From Gnetum montanum (Eukaryota; Streptophyta; Gnetopsida; Gnetales; Gnetaceae): a stretch of DNA of 58,877 nucleotides. The position numbers were made by a program, and so were the translations under genes. This document shows positions 34,200 to 46,115 of this stretch, piece after piece. Location: positions 317,686 to 376,562 of the forward strand of contig MNCI01005798.1 in the NCBI GenBank assembly GCA_015680685.1. Reading direction: 5' to 3'. Each line of letters begins with the position of its first letter. Position 1 is the stretch's first letter. Below the pieces are notes generated by a model. That model was given only the letters and a program-made list of their open reading frames with translations. It did no database searches and was not told the DNA's origin.

Positions 34200-36500
34200 G
34201 AAACTTCAAAATTACCCAAAAATTCTTAATGGTTCCTAATGCTTTATTGTTTTTTGGGTTTCAATCAAAAGTATTAGATATAATTAATTTTATTGTTAGT
34301 TTGGATTTTAGAGTTTGGAAATTTTGTTAGTTTAGAAAAATCCCTATTTAGAAAAACTTTTAATGAAATAATAGAATAATTAATCAATTAGTTGAAAATA
34401 ATCTTGATTTGATGATTCATCACTATGATTTGTTACTTAAAATGTTTTCAAAGGGTGAATTGGAAAGGAAAATTAAGTTTATTGGCTTATATTATATCAA
34501 ACTGTTATTATCTTTTATGGTTCTTACCCTTAATTATTCTTAGATTTTCACATATATAAAGATTTTTATTGGAGTGACATCATTGATGCAATATCATAGG
34601 GCCTCATATATCATATCTACAATATCATCTTTGAAATTTTCAAGTTTTTTACAAAATTTAATGGAAAAAATTGATGGAATGGCTATTCTTGAAGGTGTAA
34701 AGATGATCCAAAGGGTTCCTAATCATAGATTATGCTTAGAATTTGAGAATTTAATGTCAAAAATAGGTTAAAGAAGGATTTTATTTAAGGTAAATCAATG
34801 AAGTTTTAGGAGAGGATTTGATCAAAATTGTTGAACTAATGATTGAGTATGAATATGTAGGAAAATCATGATGTTTACTAAAGTATCCATGAGGAATAAG
34901 ATGATGGGAAATTGGTCATTATGTATGAAACAAAAGAGTTATACAAGTGGGTGCTCCCTAAAGCAAGCTCATACCCTTAATGCCCTTATATAGTCACATC
35001 TACAAGTGTTCGTGGACACTCAAGGAGTGGAATGTAAATCATACCTATCTTCCAAAATACATATGTTAGTATTGTTCCAATAATAAAACAACATTGTCAT
35101 ACAAAACTATTAAATTATAATTATATATAACAATGAGGTAGAATGGTAGTAGTAAGGATTGTAGAAAATAGAATGTGAGGTATCTTACCATAAGCATAAT
35201 GAATTCTATGTGTGATGCATGATTAATATGATCATTATCCTATCCATCCAAGATCCAAATCAAGTTTATGCCATGTACCAATGACATCACATTGTATCAT
35301 CCCAAAATTGACAACCATAAGACTATCACAACTATAAGAAATAGCATTACTTAGCAATGAAGTACAATTAAATAATTCATTAACTACATAGTTTGTTTAA
35401 AGGAGACTTGGCCATTGACAGAGAAGTACCCTCAAGCATGGGTAACATGTTTTTCTAGTTCCATAACCAATGTGAGTCCATGAAACCTTGAAATTCCTAA
35501 GAAGTCATATACCTTCAAGCATGGGATAACATGTCTTTCCAATTAAACCCCCATAAATTATTATTACATGTATTTATTATGTTACTACTGTGTCAACCTT
35601 ATCAAAGGACTACTTTCAAGCATGGGTAACATGTCTTTCTAGTGACATGGCAAGGAAACACTTATTTTAGAACACGCATCCATTTTTCATTAAATGTTAA
35701 GTAAATAATACAATTTGATAGCATAATAAGACATAGAGTAGTAGCTTTAGAGAATCCATAAATGCCCTTGATTTCACACCCTTTTCATTTCCTTTTAGTT
35801 CTTTACCTTTCCATCCAAGCATAATGATTATAGATTTATTTTAATTTTATTATAAAAAAATGTCATTATGTCCATGGTAAGAACCTCTTATTATTGGAAA
35901 TGAGTGGATGGATGATGTGGTCTCAATATATATACAAGTAGTCCTTTAATGATTTGATAACATCGGGTAAAATTCTTATTGTTTAGAATAAATCTTGCTT
36001 GTTCCTTTATCCTGTAGTAGAAAGATCAACAAAAATATGTACATGAAAAATAATAAAGTTGTAAAAATAATGAAAGATATTTAGGAATAAGAAAATGTAT
36101 AAAGAATTTGAAAGATATTATAGAATTAAGAAACAATAAGAAATATGAAAAATATGGAAAATGGAAAAGATATTAAAGAATAAAGAAAATATCAAAAAAT
36201 CAGAAAAAGAATGAAAAAAATTGTAACTCAAAAAATTATAAAACAAAAAAGTTAAATGCACTTATCAATTCCTAATTTAAGATAGGACACCTCCCTCATG
36301 ACTAAACTCATGGAAAAGTGTTTGAAAAATGGATTTCACATCCCCAAGATCATACACTCTAGGTTTCTTATTTATCATCCTTATTGATTTATATTTTCAT
36401 TTATTATCCCATGTAACATCAATGATAATCAATTTTTAATAATTTGAAATACATATCCTATTGGACAAGATGGTTTTTCCATTTTAGGATATCCAAATAT
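34200..36500 (-). other. E4 non-coding block
   Basis: Same landmarks as in E1 and E2: 'gtgggtgctccctaaagcaa' near 34946, 'aagaacctcttatta' near 35881, TTGTAA/AAACAAAAAAG near 36220-36250, and CATGACTAAAC after a C-rich tract near 36293. A three-times repeated motif is listed separately. No gene. Confidence 0.5.
35428..35640. repeat. Three copies of a ~28-bp motif in the E4 non-coding block
   Basis: TCAAGCATGGG(A)TAACATG followed by T(C/T)TTTC occurs near 35432, 35515 and 35617 (spacing about 80-100). E2 retains one partial copy (ACATGTCTTTCTAGTGG near 22468). Confidence 0.65.
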
Positions 36501-36599
36501 GTTTTCTTATTTATTCTTAATTTTAGGTTTTGAGTCTCCATTGAAACACCATAAAATTTTAGGATCCTAGTGGTTCAGTAGAGGCTTGAAATTTGGGTA

Positions 36600-38550
36600 A
36601 GGACTTCCACAAGTGCAGCATCACGATGGGCCATTAGGATAGTGTAGGAACTGAGTGTAGATTATAGAGTCTGGCAAGTTTTCTATCTCTAGGTTGATAG
36701 GCCTGTTAGACTCTCCAGCCTGCCCAACTAGACAATTGACCCAGCTGACAATCTACCCAGGGACCATGTTTGGAGTTGTCAAAAGTGTTCAGGATGAGCT
36801 AAACAATTTGGCAAGTTTTCTAACAGAGAAATATGCTATGCTATGTAGTGTAGCAAGCCTTGAGGAGACTAATCAGATGTCCAATATGCAAATTGATAAC
36901 AAGCCATTCTTTTAGAATATCTACCCTGTTTCATCCCTAAAGCGTGAGTGATATGGCACAACAGAATGTGGCGAATTTTGTCAAGCATTATCTCAATATG
37001 AGTGCTATGCTATGCTATGCTACATAGCGTAGCATAGCATAGCGGGGCTATACCTTGACAACACTCCTACTTGGGTAGCTCTGATGGACTAAAAGCACTT
37101 GCCCTTGCTTCAACCATCAAAAAAGCCTACTTTGCTAACACACCAACACATGACAAACATCCTATGACAAAATGCTTGCAAAAATGAGTCAAGATTCGAC
37201 CAGCACTGGGTGCTATGCTGTGCTATGCTATGTAGCATAACATACTGTAACAAGGATAGAATGCACAAAGGCCCCTCTGCCAAGTGACTCGATCAAGAGA
37301 ATCACACTTGGCAACACTTCAACCTCCAAAATTGCCTGTCCCACTTAGCCCTCATGCCTCAAGCAAACTTTCCTAATAAAACATTGTAGGTTAAACAAGG
37401 ATGCATGTCACATTGGTTGCTATGCTGTGCTATGCTACATTGTGTAGCACAACATAATGAGGATGAAAAATAATAAAATGCCCCAAAGATGAACTCAGCA
37501 GGTCCTAAGGCTTTCTAGCATGAAAGACAACTTTGTAGTTGCTTACGTGACCAAGCCTTAGATAGATGCTCTCGGCTTCTAGGTAAGACTCCTTTCAAGA
37601 CTAGTGGCTATGCTATGCTACGCTACGTAGTGTGGTATAGCGTAGCATACAGTTGCTTACACTACACCAACATGATGGACATCATAAATAATGTAACACT
37701 TACATGAAGACATCAAGACATTTTTAGTTAGCTCTAAAAATTGTTGGCAATGATCATTCTCACTCTGGCATCTCTTTGGTAGAAAAAATCAACAAGCTTG
37801 CTTCATTTTGCATACCCCTAGTCAATCCCCAAAATTTTTCCTATGCCTGACCCTACTCGCAAGAGTAGGGAAGACATAGTCTTGGAGCATAGGATCCATT
37901 TTTCTTTCATTGTTTGTATTCTTTTTGGATTTTTGCACATGCGGTTTTAGCAATATCATCACAACATAATAGGGTTCACATCCAGCGTCACACACCTACA
38001 TAGCACAGCCATGCTTGCACCTTGTGGGACCCAGGACATGTGGCATCTAGACCACATTTTTCTCCTACTGCTGGCCCTATAAATACCCTGGTGAACAATG
38101 TTCAAAGGGTTGGCATTTTGGGAGGATAGTTGACATTTTTAGCATTCTGGTTAGCTTTGAGCATTCTGGTTAACTCCAAACATCCTTTTGTGGGTCTAGC
38201 ATTTTGGCACTTTGGCGAGCAGATTGGCAAACACAAGAATCTTGAGCAGCGAGCTATGAGCTATAGTTTAGGGACCTATGACCATATTTCTCTATTGTAA
38301 GTTGTGCCATTCTAGTGTTGCATATTCAGTTGTATACTTTTCAAAAAAAAAAAAAAGATCAGATCTTCCATCTTGGGGTGGTGCATTTTCTCACCCAAGT
38401 CTCTTTTATTCTTTGTTTACTATCATTGTGTTTTGTGCTACTTTTATCTTCTTGCATTTGTTGATCATCAGTTAACCTGCATACGTCGCTTCTAAAAAAA
38501 ATGTTTGTGAAAGGTTAAGTTACATCTATTAAGTTCCTGTTTGATCGACC
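36600..38550 (+). repeat. Block interrupting E4, possible solo LTR or unrelated insertion
   Basis: Different in character from the surrounding element: less AT-rich, with the hairpin array in its first kilobase, a TATA box (TATAAATA, 38078-38085) preceded by CTGGCCC, a duplicated 'agcattctggtta' just downstream (38137-38170), and an A-run at 38341-38356. A U3-promoter-R-like order would fit a solo LTR. I could not find matching TG...CA ends or a target duplication, so the class is uncertain. Confidence 0.35.
36834..37655. repeat. Five imperfect palindromes built from GCTAY/RTAGC 5-mers
   Basis: Palindromes start at about 36834, 37003, 37211, 37418 and 37607 (spacing 169, 208, 207, 189). The best one, 37004-37043, is four GCTAY 5-mers followed by four RTAGC 5-mers, able to form a stem of nearly 20 bp with few mismatches. 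Intervening DNA shows only weak similarity between units (for example CACTTG...CTTCAACC...AAA..GCCT at about 37100 and 37310). Confidence 0.8.
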
Positions 38551-38959
38551 AGACTATTTAGGGTACCTAATTTTCATTTTTCTCTAGCATGGCCCTTGCA
38601 TAGATCTAGGGTTAAACTGTACACATGGAAACCTCTCGGTGTTCTAGCCATCAATGTTTCCAATTGCTACATCTATGTTCACTACTTGTTATTGGTGTAT
38701 GATCATGGCTTAGGATATCCTCCTATAAGTTCTCAATTTGGATTATTTTCTTGGGGTAGGAGTTGATAAGTGGATTGGATGTTTCCATGCATGTTTTGAA
38801 CAATTTTATGTTCTCATTTCTTAATCATTTGATGTCTTTTTATTTAGCGAACATTATTTATTTTTACATACATACTTGGTTTTCAAATTCATTATGAGTT
38901 GGTTTATGAATCATTTTGACATTTTGAACTTTTAGTCCACAACTGCATCCATCATCATC

Positions 38960-39560
38960 ATAAGTAATGCATGGGATTATTTGCATCTATATAACTCCTT
39001 TGCTCATCTTCCTTAGAAATTTCCATGGAAAAGTATCTTACTCCTATCTTAACATTAATTATGCTAAGCCATGCTTTCTCCATAATGATACAAAAGGTCC
39101 TCATTATTCTTTACACAATTCATAAGAAAATTTGCTAGATAAGAACACTTATTAATAATGGGGCATCACATCTTATACCTATTCCAAAGGAATGGTGACT
39201 AATTGATCTATAAGCTCTAGTCTTATGTTGCACTTCTTTTATGATGGTAGGTTCCATGCCTTGTATGTTTCTTAAGATATCAAATAGACTCCAGAACTTG
39301 AGTCTAGTAGAGATTTACAAAGTTAATTTTCAAATAAATCAAAGGATTTGTAGGATCTACTATTTTCTTAGGAAAAATTCTTTCTTTTATCCAATCTGAT
39401 ACTATATTAACTAACATGATAATTATAAGCTTTTTATTTTATTTTTGCAAAAGAATCGTGATTGTAGGAGGATCTATCATAGGAGGAACATGGTTGAATG
39501 AAGTTCCTTCTCTATGAGCCTTCTCAAGACTTGTTTTTGAAGAAATGACATTTCCTATAT
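38960..39560 (-). pseudogene. E4 retropepsin-like protease remnant
   Basis: Minus-strand pieces match E1 in order: DPTNPLIYLKI, LDSSSGV-like sequence overlapping a stop near 39300, QLVTIPLE, and finally IMEKAWLSIINVKIGV...FSMEIS (about 39110-39050) corresponding to IIMGRAWLSKVDACLRI...FLEIS. The active-site region is damaged and frames change between blocks. It sits between E4 gag and the interrupting block. Confidence 0.5.
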
Positions 39561-39699
39561 TTTTGTGTAGTATTGCTAGTATGATTCTCTCTTTGTATAC
39601 TAACAACCCTAGTGACACTTTTCTATTGAGGTTAAGTTGGTAGTTCTCCTTACATTGCTAGTGGTGTTACTGATGGCAAAGGATTAGGAGTTTAGTAAG

Positions 39700-41968
39700 A
39701 TGGACTTGTTGTTGGTTAAGACATGTAAGGTTATGACTTCATGTATGGGACTGTATGCCTATGGTATTTTGTTATATAGTAGAAAATGAAGCATGAACAT
39801 GAGTGCTTCCTAGAGATATAGGACATTATACATAGTGTCCATAAGAATTTGGTTGTCAATATGAATGCTGTTGCCTCAATGATGGCATTCCCCATGACTA
39901 TATTTTTCATCATTGCTAATGGTATTACTCTTGTGGTTGAGGATAAGCCCTAATTGGATAATGTGGTTCTTGATAGGATTGTATGTAATTACCTTGTAAG
40001 TAAGATAATTATTTTGGCATTTTTTTTTGTTGACAAACTTTGGATTTAGCACATATGTCCTAGACTCTTGTAAGTGGACCATAACAAGATAATATCCCTC
40101 AAGATGTTCATACTAGCATACTTTGCAACTAGTGTCATCTTTAGAACTTGAGTCCATAACATCCTCTCCTCTATCACCTTTCCTTTGTTTTTATAGCTTT
40201 CACATCCATTATCTTTTTTCTTCTTGTTGTTCTTATTTCTATTAAAGGCTCATTGAATTTTTCTTCTACTATCTTTAGTGCTGTGGAAACTTTTTCATTA
40301 ACATAGTTCCACATTTTTTCTACCTTTATTGTAATATCATGTACCAATTTTTAAATAGGTAGAGTCTTTTTTTGGATAAGATCTTCTAAGGTTTCTTCTT
40401 CTTTTATTTTACATATCCTTACATCTCTTTCTTTGATGGTTTGGTCCCTATTGTACTCTTTAGCAAATTCTCTTTTATGTAGCTCTCCTTCTTCTTTCAC
40501 TACTTGCTCTAGTAACCTTTGAATTTGATGAGTTATCATGTTTGATAGTATACCTTGGGCATATGCTCCAAGGATCTTTTTGGTTTTGTTCCTTAACCCA
40601 TTGATGATGTGTCATAGTTGTTTCCTTTGAGAAAATTTTTAGCCTAGGCATCTATGTAATAGTGGATAGCATCTACCCATTACTACATCAAGGGATTCAT
40701 GTATACCTTATTTTCTTAATTTTGACACTTTGGAATAATTTTAGTGTTTATCATTGAAGAGTTCTAGCATGATGCTCCATGTTCTAATTGATTTCAATTC
40801 TAAGGATTTGTGCTAACTTTTTACTTTCTTAATAAGTGTTCTAAAAAATACCTTTAATTTTTGCCAATCATCTTTGATGTTTTATAGGATGCATGCATCA
40901 TGAAAGGTTTGGAAATGATGTTATGGATTTGTGTTTTAATCTCCTTCAAATGTTGAAATATTGTTGATATCAAGTTTCTTGGTATGACTATCCCTTAAAT
41001 GTCTGGTGGGTATGCATACTTCATCCCTAATATTAATAACACTATGAATGGTTAGTAGGAGTTCTTCGTATTGTTCAAGTTTATAAGATCTATTGTAGTG
41101 ATGGCTCATTCGATGCTCATGATAGTCTCTTCTCTCATGCATGATTTGTCTTTCTCTATCTTCTTTTTCATCTTCCACCTCCTCATGATATCTTCTTCTT
41201 ATATTAGCATATCTCTCATGATATCTTCTCCTTTACTTATCATGATCACTTATTCTTCATTCTCTTTGTCAAATCCTATTAAGAAGTGTGGTGAAAAGAA
41301 TGGGGGAGTTGGAGATTGGTGCCAATTGGTTCTCCTTCTATGACTTCTAGATTCATCCCTTCAAGATTTATTGGAGCTTTTAGACCTTGAATTTTCCCTA
41401 AGTCTAGAGTCTACCTCATCTCTTCCTAGAATTTCTACAAGAGCTAAACATAACTTTGTCTTCACAAGATCTTCAATGCATATTACTGGTGTTTGAGAAT
41501 TGGATCTATGAGTCCAGTTAGATTTTTTAGCTTTATATGACTCATCTTCCTTCTCATTAAGGATGATCATCTATATGATGTTTTCTTTCCTTTTTCTTTC
41601 TCATATCTTACTACCATAATAGCATTCCTTTTTGCATGAACCTCTATTTGTTGATATGAGCTTGTCATATTCTTTATAACTTGATAAACCTTCTTGTACA
41701 TGACTAAGATTTGATCTCAAGAGGTTTGCTTAAAGCTTTGATGATGTTGAACATTATGGTGATAAGGCAATATTTCCTTATAAGTATCTCCATATAAATT
41801 TTTTCCTTGGTGAAAAATGAATGTGGAATTAGGATAATAAGGATTAGTATGAGTATATGAGATTCTTTTTTGTGTTATTGCACTCCAATCTTCTTCATTA
41901 TAACCTCTATCATTACTTTGATTAAGATTAATAGCAGGTGGAGATTTGACTTTGAATATGGAAGCCAT
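39700..41968 (-). pseudogene. E4 gag (degenerate)
   Basis: The probable start is the ATG at 41966-41968 (MASIFKVKSPPAINLNQSND). There follow NEEDWSAITQ, a Ser/Arg/His-rich linker (about 41550-41100: RERQIMHERRDYHEHRMSHH), INIRDEVCIPTRHLRDSHTK and KLDINNISTFEGD (41178-40936; compare IPTRHLKDSQIKKLDMNNMPQFEGG in E1), QRLLEQVVKEEGELHKREFA (about 40530-40470), and a broken Cys motif with YEHLEG...HLQESRTYVLNP (about 40110-40050). The match to E1 is block by block, but many stops occur. No 5' LTR of family A follows; a family C copy begins at about 42180 instead. Confidence 0.65.
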
Positions 41969-42179
41969 TTTAATGTGGTTGATTATTAAATGTCTATGTT
42001 TTGAAAAATTATTCTAAGTATGAAAGATATGCTTAATGGTACCTGATATAATAAACTATGTAAGATTAACTAACTAGCTATTGGTGTCTATTTTGGAGTA
42101 CATTACTTTGTTAATTCTTCCTAGTTGCAAGAAACTGATAGTGGGTAAAAGTTTTATTTAGCACCAACATTGTGCTCTT

Positions 42180-43200
42180 CCTTCTAATGAAAATCACAAG
42201 GATGAGGGTTCTTTCAAACTCATGTTTAGGTGTTTGCCAGTTTTTGGAAACATCAAGGCCCACACATCTTCAAATAAAATCAATGGTTATAGAGAAAACT
42301 ATGTATCTTGAGCTATCATTAAGCAATAATTTCACAATATTGCATATTGAGGGTTAAAAAAATAAAAGCACCTTTATCAGAAGAATCAACCATCTTTACT
42401 CTATTTCACAACTAAACAAAATTTCATGCTATATGAAAGCTGCTAAGTCTATGTAGTCTAAATTATATGTTGCTTGTGCAAATTAACCTTTCATCTAATG
42501 CTTAAGCACAATTCCACAAAATCTATTACCAACCTTCCTTAGAGAGAAAATTCCATAAGAAAACTAGAAATAAAGCAAGATTCAATGGATTTTGGAAAAT
42601 TAAAATAGTAAAATCACATTGAATCTTAAACATTGAAATAAGGTATCATTGACATAGGTAAAAACTTTGTAAACTAAAGTTATTTTGAAACAATCAATAA
42701 TACCAAAAATTGTTAAATCATTTTGCTTAAACAAGCAATTCAAAATGAGATTTTTTTGACACAAATAAGCATTTTGAAAACTAAAGATATTTCAAATTAG
42801 TTGATAAAGTCCAAAATTTATAATCCTAGAGCTATTCAAGTAATTTAAATAATTTCCAAAATGAGATGATAGGCACAATACAATCTTCACTACTAGCTAA
42901 GCAACTATGATAAAGTAGAAAAATAAAAATTAACTCATAGGATAGAAGTAATTAATTGAATGAAATTTGAAGTTAGAATATCATTGTATAGAAAATCACA
43001 CTTAGCCTTTCTAGTATTCTTTCTCCTAGCATTCTTGAATTCTAACAAATTTTCTCTAGGCTTTATATAGTAGCCTTTGGCAGTTACAATCATTCAAAAA
43101 TTAAAATTTATAATTACCTCACATACTATTCATATAATTGCAGGGCATCAGATAACCATTCTGTTATTAAATTTCTCTCATTCTTCAAATTTGTAGCTTC
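42180..43200 (-). repeat. Family C repeat copy (divergent)
   Basis: 42225-42600 resembles 18650-18990 and 52236-52650 ('gtttaggtgtttgcc', 'aaacatcaaggccca', 'aattccataagaaaactag', 'gcaagattcaatgg'). A TATA-like CTATATAAAG on the minus strand at 43061-43070 occupies the promoter position seen in the other C copies. Confidence 0.55.
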
Positions 43201-43209
43201 ACAACTAGT

Positions 43210-43800
43210 AACTATCATGACTTAAGAGATCTTTTATCAGTCTAATTTATTAGTTTTTCTTCTAAGCCATTAAGCTTCTTTTTAAGGCTTATTTCACCAC
43301 GCTTTTCTCTCATAACTAATTTAGTTATATAATTTGATATTTCTATTGAAGTAACTCTTTCACTACTTTGAATTTTATTTCAATATTTCTCTTACGATGT
43401 TAGCTATGATTCCAATAACTATCATTAGCAAATTTAAATGAACTTATTTGTATTAGAGGAATGGATTTCTGTTAGCTCTTAACTAAATCAAAAATTACCA
43501 TCCCTCTCCACTCTTTCTTCATGGATGTATCTTGTTTTCTTTTATAGTGGCTTCATGCTTTCTACTTTGAGCTTTGATGGTGGTCCCACACTATTCTTGT
43601 CTTTGTTTTGATTTTTAGCTCTATTTGTTAATGTAGTCTTTATTTTCTTCATGCTAACATCAATGATAAATCTCTTTCTTGAATCTTTCCATAGAGCTGT
43701 TTTGATTTCTTATATTGAAGATTTGATTTAGATAAAAAATTTTAGGACTTCATCATATAGCTAATATTATGTTCTACATGATGCATCTCATCCCTCACTT
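43210..43800 (-). other. Possible remnant of region X tail
   Basis: Minus-strand text such as SNYITKLVMREKRGEISLKK is charged and coiled-coil-like, as in the C-terminal part of X, and lies upstream of a family C copy just as X copy 1 does. The similarity is weak and frames are broken. Confidence 0.25.
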
Positions 43801-43806
43801 GGCTAT

Positions 43807-43878
43807 TGTTGGCACATTTGGCCATTCCTTGGAATAGTGAGACTCTTGATTTGAAAACTAAAACTCATGGGTTCAATT
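43807..43878 (+). repeat. tRNA-like short repeat, copy 1
   Basis: 'ttggcacatttggccattcc' followed by 'agactcttgatttgaaa' and a B-box-like ATGGGTTCAATTTTG. It is nearly identical to 57110-57172. Possibly a SINE head (Pol III promoter). Confidence 0.5.
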
Positions 43879-43920
43879 TTGCTATTACAAAAATCTTGAA
43901 CTATTATACCTATTAAAAAG

Positions 43921-44672
43921 GACATGAAGAGCCCCACAGACTTCACAGAAACACTAAATAGAATATTGGTGATCAACCTAGCTATCACCATAAAAACACG
44001 TGGGATTGCAGAATTTGAACAAATGGTTTTACTTGGACATGTTTTTGAGCAAATATTAGCAACAACCAATTACACCTGGTCAGAGAAAACAATGCGCTAT
44101 TTTTCTTCATTTGCTTCGTGAATCATTAAACAGGCGTGCTGGTGAGCCTATGAATTCCCGTTCAGATAGGAGAGGTCAAATAATTCAAGCATGGCAGCAG
44201 GCAGAAACCACAGTTCTGAATCAATGCAAGAATTTGCTCTCACATTCACCTGACTCAAACTATTTGGCCACATATCTTAGAAACAGTTTTCCACAACATC
44301 GACAATATCTTTGTGCTAGTGCTTGGATGCTTATGGACGGACACCCTGAGGGCATCAACTGTGCAAATCTTGGAAGAGTTCTGAAGGAACTTTCACCAGA
44401 AGAAGTTACTTCAAATGGTCGATGTCATTCTCCACCATATACAGTTACAGTTGCAACATGGGCATATTATGCAGAGAAATGACGACTCAATTGCTCTGCG
44501 CCTTGTGGTTGCTTTGCTTCTTGACAAGCAAGAGTTTCAGCAAAGAGTTACCCAGTATTGTATGAATCGTGGTAATCCTGACCATTGGGTAAATCATTGG
44601 CCTTTTCAGCATGTTGATCCTCAGCAAGCATTTGGAAATCATCTTGTAGGAAAGGATAGGGTTTTAAGAATT
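43921..44672 (+). pseudogene. MED23-like (Mediator subunit 23) cDNA-like fragment
   Basis: Three plus-strand frames join on paper into a continuous match to plant MED23: SPTDFTETLNRILVINLAIT and YTWSEKTMRYF (43924-44100), RRGQIIQAWQQAETTVLNQC, SFPQHRQYLCASAWMLMDGH and CANLGRVLKELSPEEVTSN (44111-44420), then MVDVILHHIQLQLQHGHIMQ and ALRLVVALLLDKQEFQQRV up to AFGNHLVGKDR (44415-44670). MED23 is a tail subunit of Mediator linking transcription factors to RNA polymerase II. No introns are visible across about 750 bases, whereas host MED23 genes are exon-rich (general knowledge). About 30 residues expected between HIMQ and DDS.ALRLVV are missing, as if an exon had been skipped or deleted. Two indels break the frame. 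It stops abruptly where an unrelated GC-richer frame starts, so it is a captured or retrocopied fragment. Confidence 0.7.
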
Positions 44673-44676
44673 TCAG

Positions 44677-45144
44677 ATGGCGACGACGGAGAGGACAGCG
44701 GTGGCACCGGCACGGCGTTGCTTATATACACCGACAAAAACGCGCGGCCGTGGCGGTCATGGAAATGGCCATGATTTTTCGACAGAAGCCATGAGGGTTT
44801 TTTGCGGTTTCTGCAACAAGGGTTTAAGGTTACAGACATTCATGCCACTAAATGCCACGTCAATGGCGCTGTTCTTGGCGCTTCTGGAGCGCAACGATCT
44901 TACCTTGCGCATGACCTCCTTCTGCACCGCCGTGGACCTTCTCTGCGGAGGCCACATTTACGCTCTTGCTGACCCAGACGACGACAACATCAATAGCCAT
45001 GGCGGCAGCAGAGCAACGAACCGACGGCAACAAAAATTGCGTACGGGCTGGAAAAGAATAGAAGAAACTACGGTTCCTACAGCAGGACGATGGAACAGGA
45101 AGAGATTTGGCAGTAGCCACAGCCACAAGACAGGCCGTTTCTAA
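44677..45144 (+). CDS. Unidentified GC-richer open frame fused after the MED23-like fragment
   Basis: I do not recognise this 155-codon frame. It starts MATTERTAVAPARRCLYTPT 5 bases after the MED23-like homology ends and has clearly higher GC and CpG than its surroundings, as host coding exons do. It contains VFCGFCNKGLRLQTF and FCTAVDLLCGGHIYALADPD, then an Arg/Lys/Gln-rich tail ending HSHKTGRF. The minus strand is also open (44860-45207), so the coding strand is not certain. The composition break and abrupt junction suggest a second captured host fragment. Family C sequence begins shortly downstream in the same orientation. Confidence 0.35.
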   Translation: MATTERTAVAPARRCLYTPTKTRGRGGHGNGHDFSTEAMRVFCGFCNKGLRLQTFMPLNATSMALFLALLERNDLTLRMTSFCTAVDLLCGGHIYALADPDDDNINSHGGSRATNRRQQKLRTGWKRIEETTVPTAGRWNRKRFGSSHSHKTGRF

Positions 45145-45647
45145 GCTAAACATGGACATAAACGTGGATGTTGATATTGCCGATATTTCACTCGCTTTTC
45201 CTTCCACCGAACCTTTTTATCAAATTTAATTTGATTTTCGTTTTTGCTTTGTTTAAGAAAGAAGTCAAAGGTATATTGTTATTATTTCAAAAGGAAAGAG
45301 AAGTTATAAGGCAGTTATTCAATATTATATGTATGGAACAAGTGTCCTTTACAATTTCTAAATATCATGGTGGTGATAACTTCCCCTTGGTGGTTACAAC
45401 TAAATTTCAATTTCCCATGGTACTTATAACCACTAAATAGGACACTTGGGAACCATAGCTTTTATTTCTATAGTTATAATTTTGTGTGGAAGTTGTAACT
45501 TCCTAACCTTAAGCCATGATATTTGTAACCATTAAAAAGACACTTGTCAACTATAGCCTTTTTGTCTCCAAAATGGCCACTTGTCAACTAAATGGGCTAC
45601 TTCTCAACCACCAAGGACACGTGTCAGCTGCAGCTTGTTTCTCTCCA

Positions 45648-45765
45648 TGGTGAACACTTGGCAACTGCATGAAGACACTTGGCAACTACATGAAGAGACT
45701 TGGCAACTGAATGAAGACACTTGGCCATGGAATAGGACACTTGTCCATTGTAGCTTTTTTGTCTC
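45648..45765 (+). repeat. 21-bp tandem array upstream of the family C TATA box
   Basis: Units of the type GAAGACACTTGGCAACTACAT occur about four to five times, with degenerate neighbours ('aggacacttgtccattgtag'). Being a multiple of three, it also reads as a repeated 7-residue T-W-Q-L-H-E-D frame, which is probably incidental. Position 60-175 bases before the TATA box suggests an enhancer-type repeat. Confidence 0.8.
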
Positions 45766-45822
45766 CATGGTGGTTAAAACCACCCAAGATATTTTGTAAC
45801 TTACCTAACCACCTTTGAGCCC

Positions 45823-45830
45823 TATAAAAA
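45823..45830 (+). promoter_or_regulatory. TATA box of family C copy 1
   Basis: CCCTATAAAAAGG. The same octamer occurs at 58810-58817 and, inverted, at about 53450-53457 in the other copies. Confidence 0.65.
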
Positions 45831-46115
45831 GGCTTTAGGGGTCAAGGGGGGGAGGACACATCAAGGAAGCATCATCATCACACTTGGAAGATTTGTAAAG
45901 AAGATTGCTTGCAAGATGGGTTGCTAGAATAAAGATTTCAGCCTCTTTGTCATGGTCCTATGAGTTATGCATTTCATTTTTTGTTTTGTTTATATTTCTT
46001 AGCTAGTGGTTTAGATAGTATCATCCTTGGCAAGTAATTTTGGGATTTTTAGATTGCTCTTATTGTTCTTGTTGCCCGATAGAAATTTCTATTAAAATTT
46101 TGCCATAGAAGCGCT

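Noticed and set aside
36834-37655. CRISPR array
   Set aside because: Repeats are palindromic but diverge, spacers are 130-190 bases, and the setting is a plant nuclear genome.
45581-45799. Heptad-repeat protein T-W-Q-L-H-E-D
   Set aside because: The 21-bp DNA repeat lies just upstream of an LTR-type TATA box, so a regulatory array explains it better than coding.
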